Part shown: piece after piece, positions 41,923-43,371 of the stretch
How positions within the stretch are numbered: the stretch's first letter is position 1
Layout of the letters: each line of letters opens with the position of its first letter
DNA from: DATHWB01 sp040880725
Lineage (GTDB): Bacteria > Actinomycetota > Acidimicrobiia > Spongiisociales > ZC4RG35
Assembly (NCBI GenBank): GCA_040880725.1
Contig: JBBDHV010000009.1
Coordinates: forward strand, 1 to 43,371
Direction: 5' to 3'
Length of the DNA: 43,371 bases
Position numbers and translations under genes: made by a program
The notes under the pieces: generated by a model
What the model saw: only the letters and a program-made list of their open reading frames with translations
Databases searched by the model: none
Told to the model about the DNA's origin: nothing

Positions 41923-42153
41923 ATGGCAGCCGAAGAAGACGACGAATACATCCGCATGCGCGGAACAGTGAAAAAGGTGCTGCGTTCCGCCACCTTCCTG
42001 GTGGAACTGGAAGGCGGCCTCGAAGTGTCCGCGCGGCCGAGCGGCCGCATGCGACGGGGCCGCATGATCCGAATCCTGCCTGGCGATGAAGTCGACGTCG
42101 AGGTGTCCACGTACGATCCGACGAAGGGCCGCATCGTGTGGCGGTATCGGTGA
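41923..42153 (+). CDS. infA: translation initiation factor IF-1-like protein
   Basis: This 76-aa OB-fold protein is homologous to IF-1, which binds the A site of the 30S subunit. RMRGTVKKVLRSATFLVELEG and IRILPGDEVDVEVSTYDPTK then GRIVWRYR align well. Where IF-1 normally has LAHISGKMRMHYIRI this protein has SARPSGRMRRGRMIRI, so it is divergent in the rRNA-contact loop. It is not in the usual rpmJ-rpsM ribosomal cluster. It is therefore either a relocated infA or a second, divergent copy. Confidence 0.85.
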   Translation: MAAEEDDEYIRMRGTVKKVLRSATFLVELEGGLEVSARPSGRMRRGRMIRILPGDEVDVEVSTYDPTKGRIVWRYR

Positions 42154-42162
42154 GCTGATCCC

Positions 42163-43212
42163 GTGCGCCGGTGGCCGGCTCCGGCACACGCAATCGCGGC
42201 AGCGCTCGTACTCGCGTCGTGTGCGACCGCGCACGATTCCCCGGAGACGCTCGCATCCGAGCAGTTCGCTGGTCACGCGGCCACCCTCACCGTCCGGGAA
42301 GGGACCACCGAGACGCTGCGGTTCGATGTCCCACAGGACACCGCGGCCCTGTCGATACTGGCGACGTCGCCTGATCGCGACGTCCTCATCCAAATCGGAT
42401 CGTTGCGGCTCGCCGGCCACACCGCGTACGTGGCGGATCCCGAGGATGTCTCGCTCCTGGGTTCCCGCCGTCGCGACCACGAGGCCGTCACCGGCCCTGC
42501 AGGGTTCGTGCAGGAGGTGCAGCGCGGACGTTTCGCGTTCACGTATCCCTTCGCCCCGGGTGCGGAACTTCCCGCCGGGCCTGCGGCCATCTCCTTCCTC
42601 GTGAGCGGCGGAACGAGCCTCGACGTCGACATCGAGACGATCGGGCCCGCAGACCGGTCCCTCTTGGCGGTCACGGTCTTCTCCCCTGGGGAACGCACAC
42701 TGTCCGAGGCGGCTCGAGCCGGCGTCGACGCCATCTTCGGTCAAGCGGGAATCTCCGTGACCTGGGACGACCGCATGCTGCCCGTGTGGGCGCCGGGCGA
42801 ATTGTCCGACCTCGACGATCACGGCGGCTCGTTTCGGCTGCTCGCAGACACCGTCGCCACGCGGTCCACCGGCTCGGTGAACCTCGTCGTCCTCGACGCA
42901 CTCCCCGGCGGTGTGAGCGGAGTTGCGACGGGGATCCCCGGGCCCCACGACGGGGCAGGTTCGGTGTTCACGGTGACCTTTCGCGACCCGGACGAGACCG
43001 CCCGTCTCGTCGCCCACGAGATCGGTCACCTCCTCGGATTGCGACATCTCGAGGACCGCAGTGCCGACGGGGTCGTGGTACTGAATCCGATCACCGACAC
43101 CCGGGCGGACGCCTACAACCTGATGCAATTCGGCACCAATCTGACCGACGGCCAGATCGAGGTGCTGGGACTGAGCCCACTCCTCGGCATGCCGGCACCC
43201 GACATACCTTGA
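42163..43212 (+). CDS. secreted metzincin-type zinc metalloprotease lipoprotein
   Basis: This 349-aa protein has a signal peptide with the lipobox LASC (C20). A beta-rich N-terminal region covers about 35-160 and a C-terminal protease domain follows. The zinc motif HEIGHLLGLRH (H285, E286, H289, H295) and a later Met-turn-like YNLMQFG are the metzincin hallmarks. The substrate is unknown. The GTG start is nine bases after the IF-1-like stop, so co-transcription is possible despite unrelated functions. The stop is followed within 41 bases by the transposase remnant. Confidence 0.85.
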   Translation: MRRWPAPAHAIAAALVLASCATAHDSPETLASEQFAGHAATLTVREGTTETLRFDVPQDTAALSILATSPDRDVLIQIGSLRLAGHTAYVADPEDVSLLGSRRRDHEAVTGPAGFVQEVQRGRFAFTYPFAPGAELPAGPAAISFLVSGGTSLDVDIETIGPADRSLLAVTVFSPGERTLSEAARAGVDAIFGQAGISVTWDDRMLPVWAPGELSDLDDHGGSFRLLADTVATRSTGSVNLVVLDALPGGVSGVATGIPGPHDGAGSVFTVTFRDPDETARLVAHEIGHLLGLRHLEDRSADGVVVLNPITDTRADAYNLMQFGTNLTDGQIEVLGLSPLLGMPAPDIP

Positions 43213-43252
43213 ACACCCGCGAAGCCGTGCGAACACCCCAGGGGTTTAGCTG

Positions 43253-43371
43253 TCAAGCGGCTGTGGTGAGCGTGTCGGATCGGCGGTGACCCCAGGCGAT
43301 GTGTTCGTCGTAGTGTGTTCGGGTTCGGAGGCATCCGTGGAGGATGCCGACAAGCCGGTTGCCGAGTGCAC
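43253..43371 (-). mobile_element. 3' end of an IS110-like transposase gene (cut by window edge)
   Basis: The minus strand encodes 38 residues to a TGA, including ALGNRLVGILHGCL, THYDEHIAWGH and the end DTLTTAA. This matches the C-terminal tail of IS110/IS116-type transposases as I know them. The rest, including any bridge-RNA region, lies beyond the window, so I cannot say whether the element is intact. No inverted repeat is expected for this family. Between the protease stop and this gene is a direct repeat GAACACCC (43211-43218 and 43231-43238). Confidence 0.7.

Noticed and set aside
1..43371. CRISPR array, prophage, replication origin (DnaA-box cluster) or rRNA operon
   Set aside because: No regularly spaced repeats, phage structural genes, DnaA-box clusters or rRNA sequences are visible. 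The only arrays are three 15-bp and three 10-bp units.

Overview
The window is high-GC, gene-dense DNA from an actinobacterium, and I infer something close to class Acidimicrobiia. The pointers are a BldD-type regulator, a PAC2-family protein, a class III PPK2, a stand-alone LigD-type polymerase domain, GTG/TTG starts, and many start codons lying 6-8 bases after a TANNNT box (leaderless transcripts). The class assignment is inference; no rRNA is present.

Left part (1 to about 21.5 kb), almost all on the minus strand: tRNA-Asn, a tiny Lys-rich protein and a YtxH-like protein border a long information-processing cluster. Read in its own direction it runs lepA, hemW, hrcA, dnaJ, [168-bp inverted-repeat element], rsmE, bldD-like, phoH, pgpH-like, ybeY, CBS/CorC protein, era, SirB1-like, DinB-like, recO, uppS, glyS, YceI-like, dnaG, rpoD. 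Many of these genes overlap by four bases (ATGA or GTGA), so they form long translationally coupled operons. The 4a-carbinolamine dehydratase gene is a single plus-strand exception.

Middle (21.5 to 32.9 kb): rpsT diverges from lepA. holA, a small membrane protein, a GGDEF-like protein with a degenerate signature, comEC and comEA follow. ppk2 comes next, then a membrane-anchored transglutaminase-like gene lying between two diverged 66-bp direct repeats, a DUF4157-like peptidase, leuS and a LigD-type polymerase.

Right part (33 kb to the end): a complete phenylacetyl-CoA epoxidase operon paaABCDE plus a TetR repressor. A perfect 16-bp palindrome fills its promoter spacer and paaA looks leaderless. 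Then come a PAC2 protein, a lipoprotein with three Cys-rich repeats, the threonine catabolic pair kbl-tdh, an IF-1-like gene, a secreted metzincin-type lipoprotein, and at the edge the 3' end of an IS110-like transposase.

Most of the window is core genome. The unusual items are: a MITE-like element that has separated dnaJ from rsmE; a carbohydrate-binding-like/Cna-B-like insert in the sensor domain of the PgpH-like c-di-AMP phosphodiesterase; a BldD homologue with an intact c-di-GMP signature; the repeat-flanked transglutaminase gene; the paa operator-in-spacer promoter; and the Cys-repeat lipoprotein. I found no CRISPR array, prophage or complete insertion sequence.
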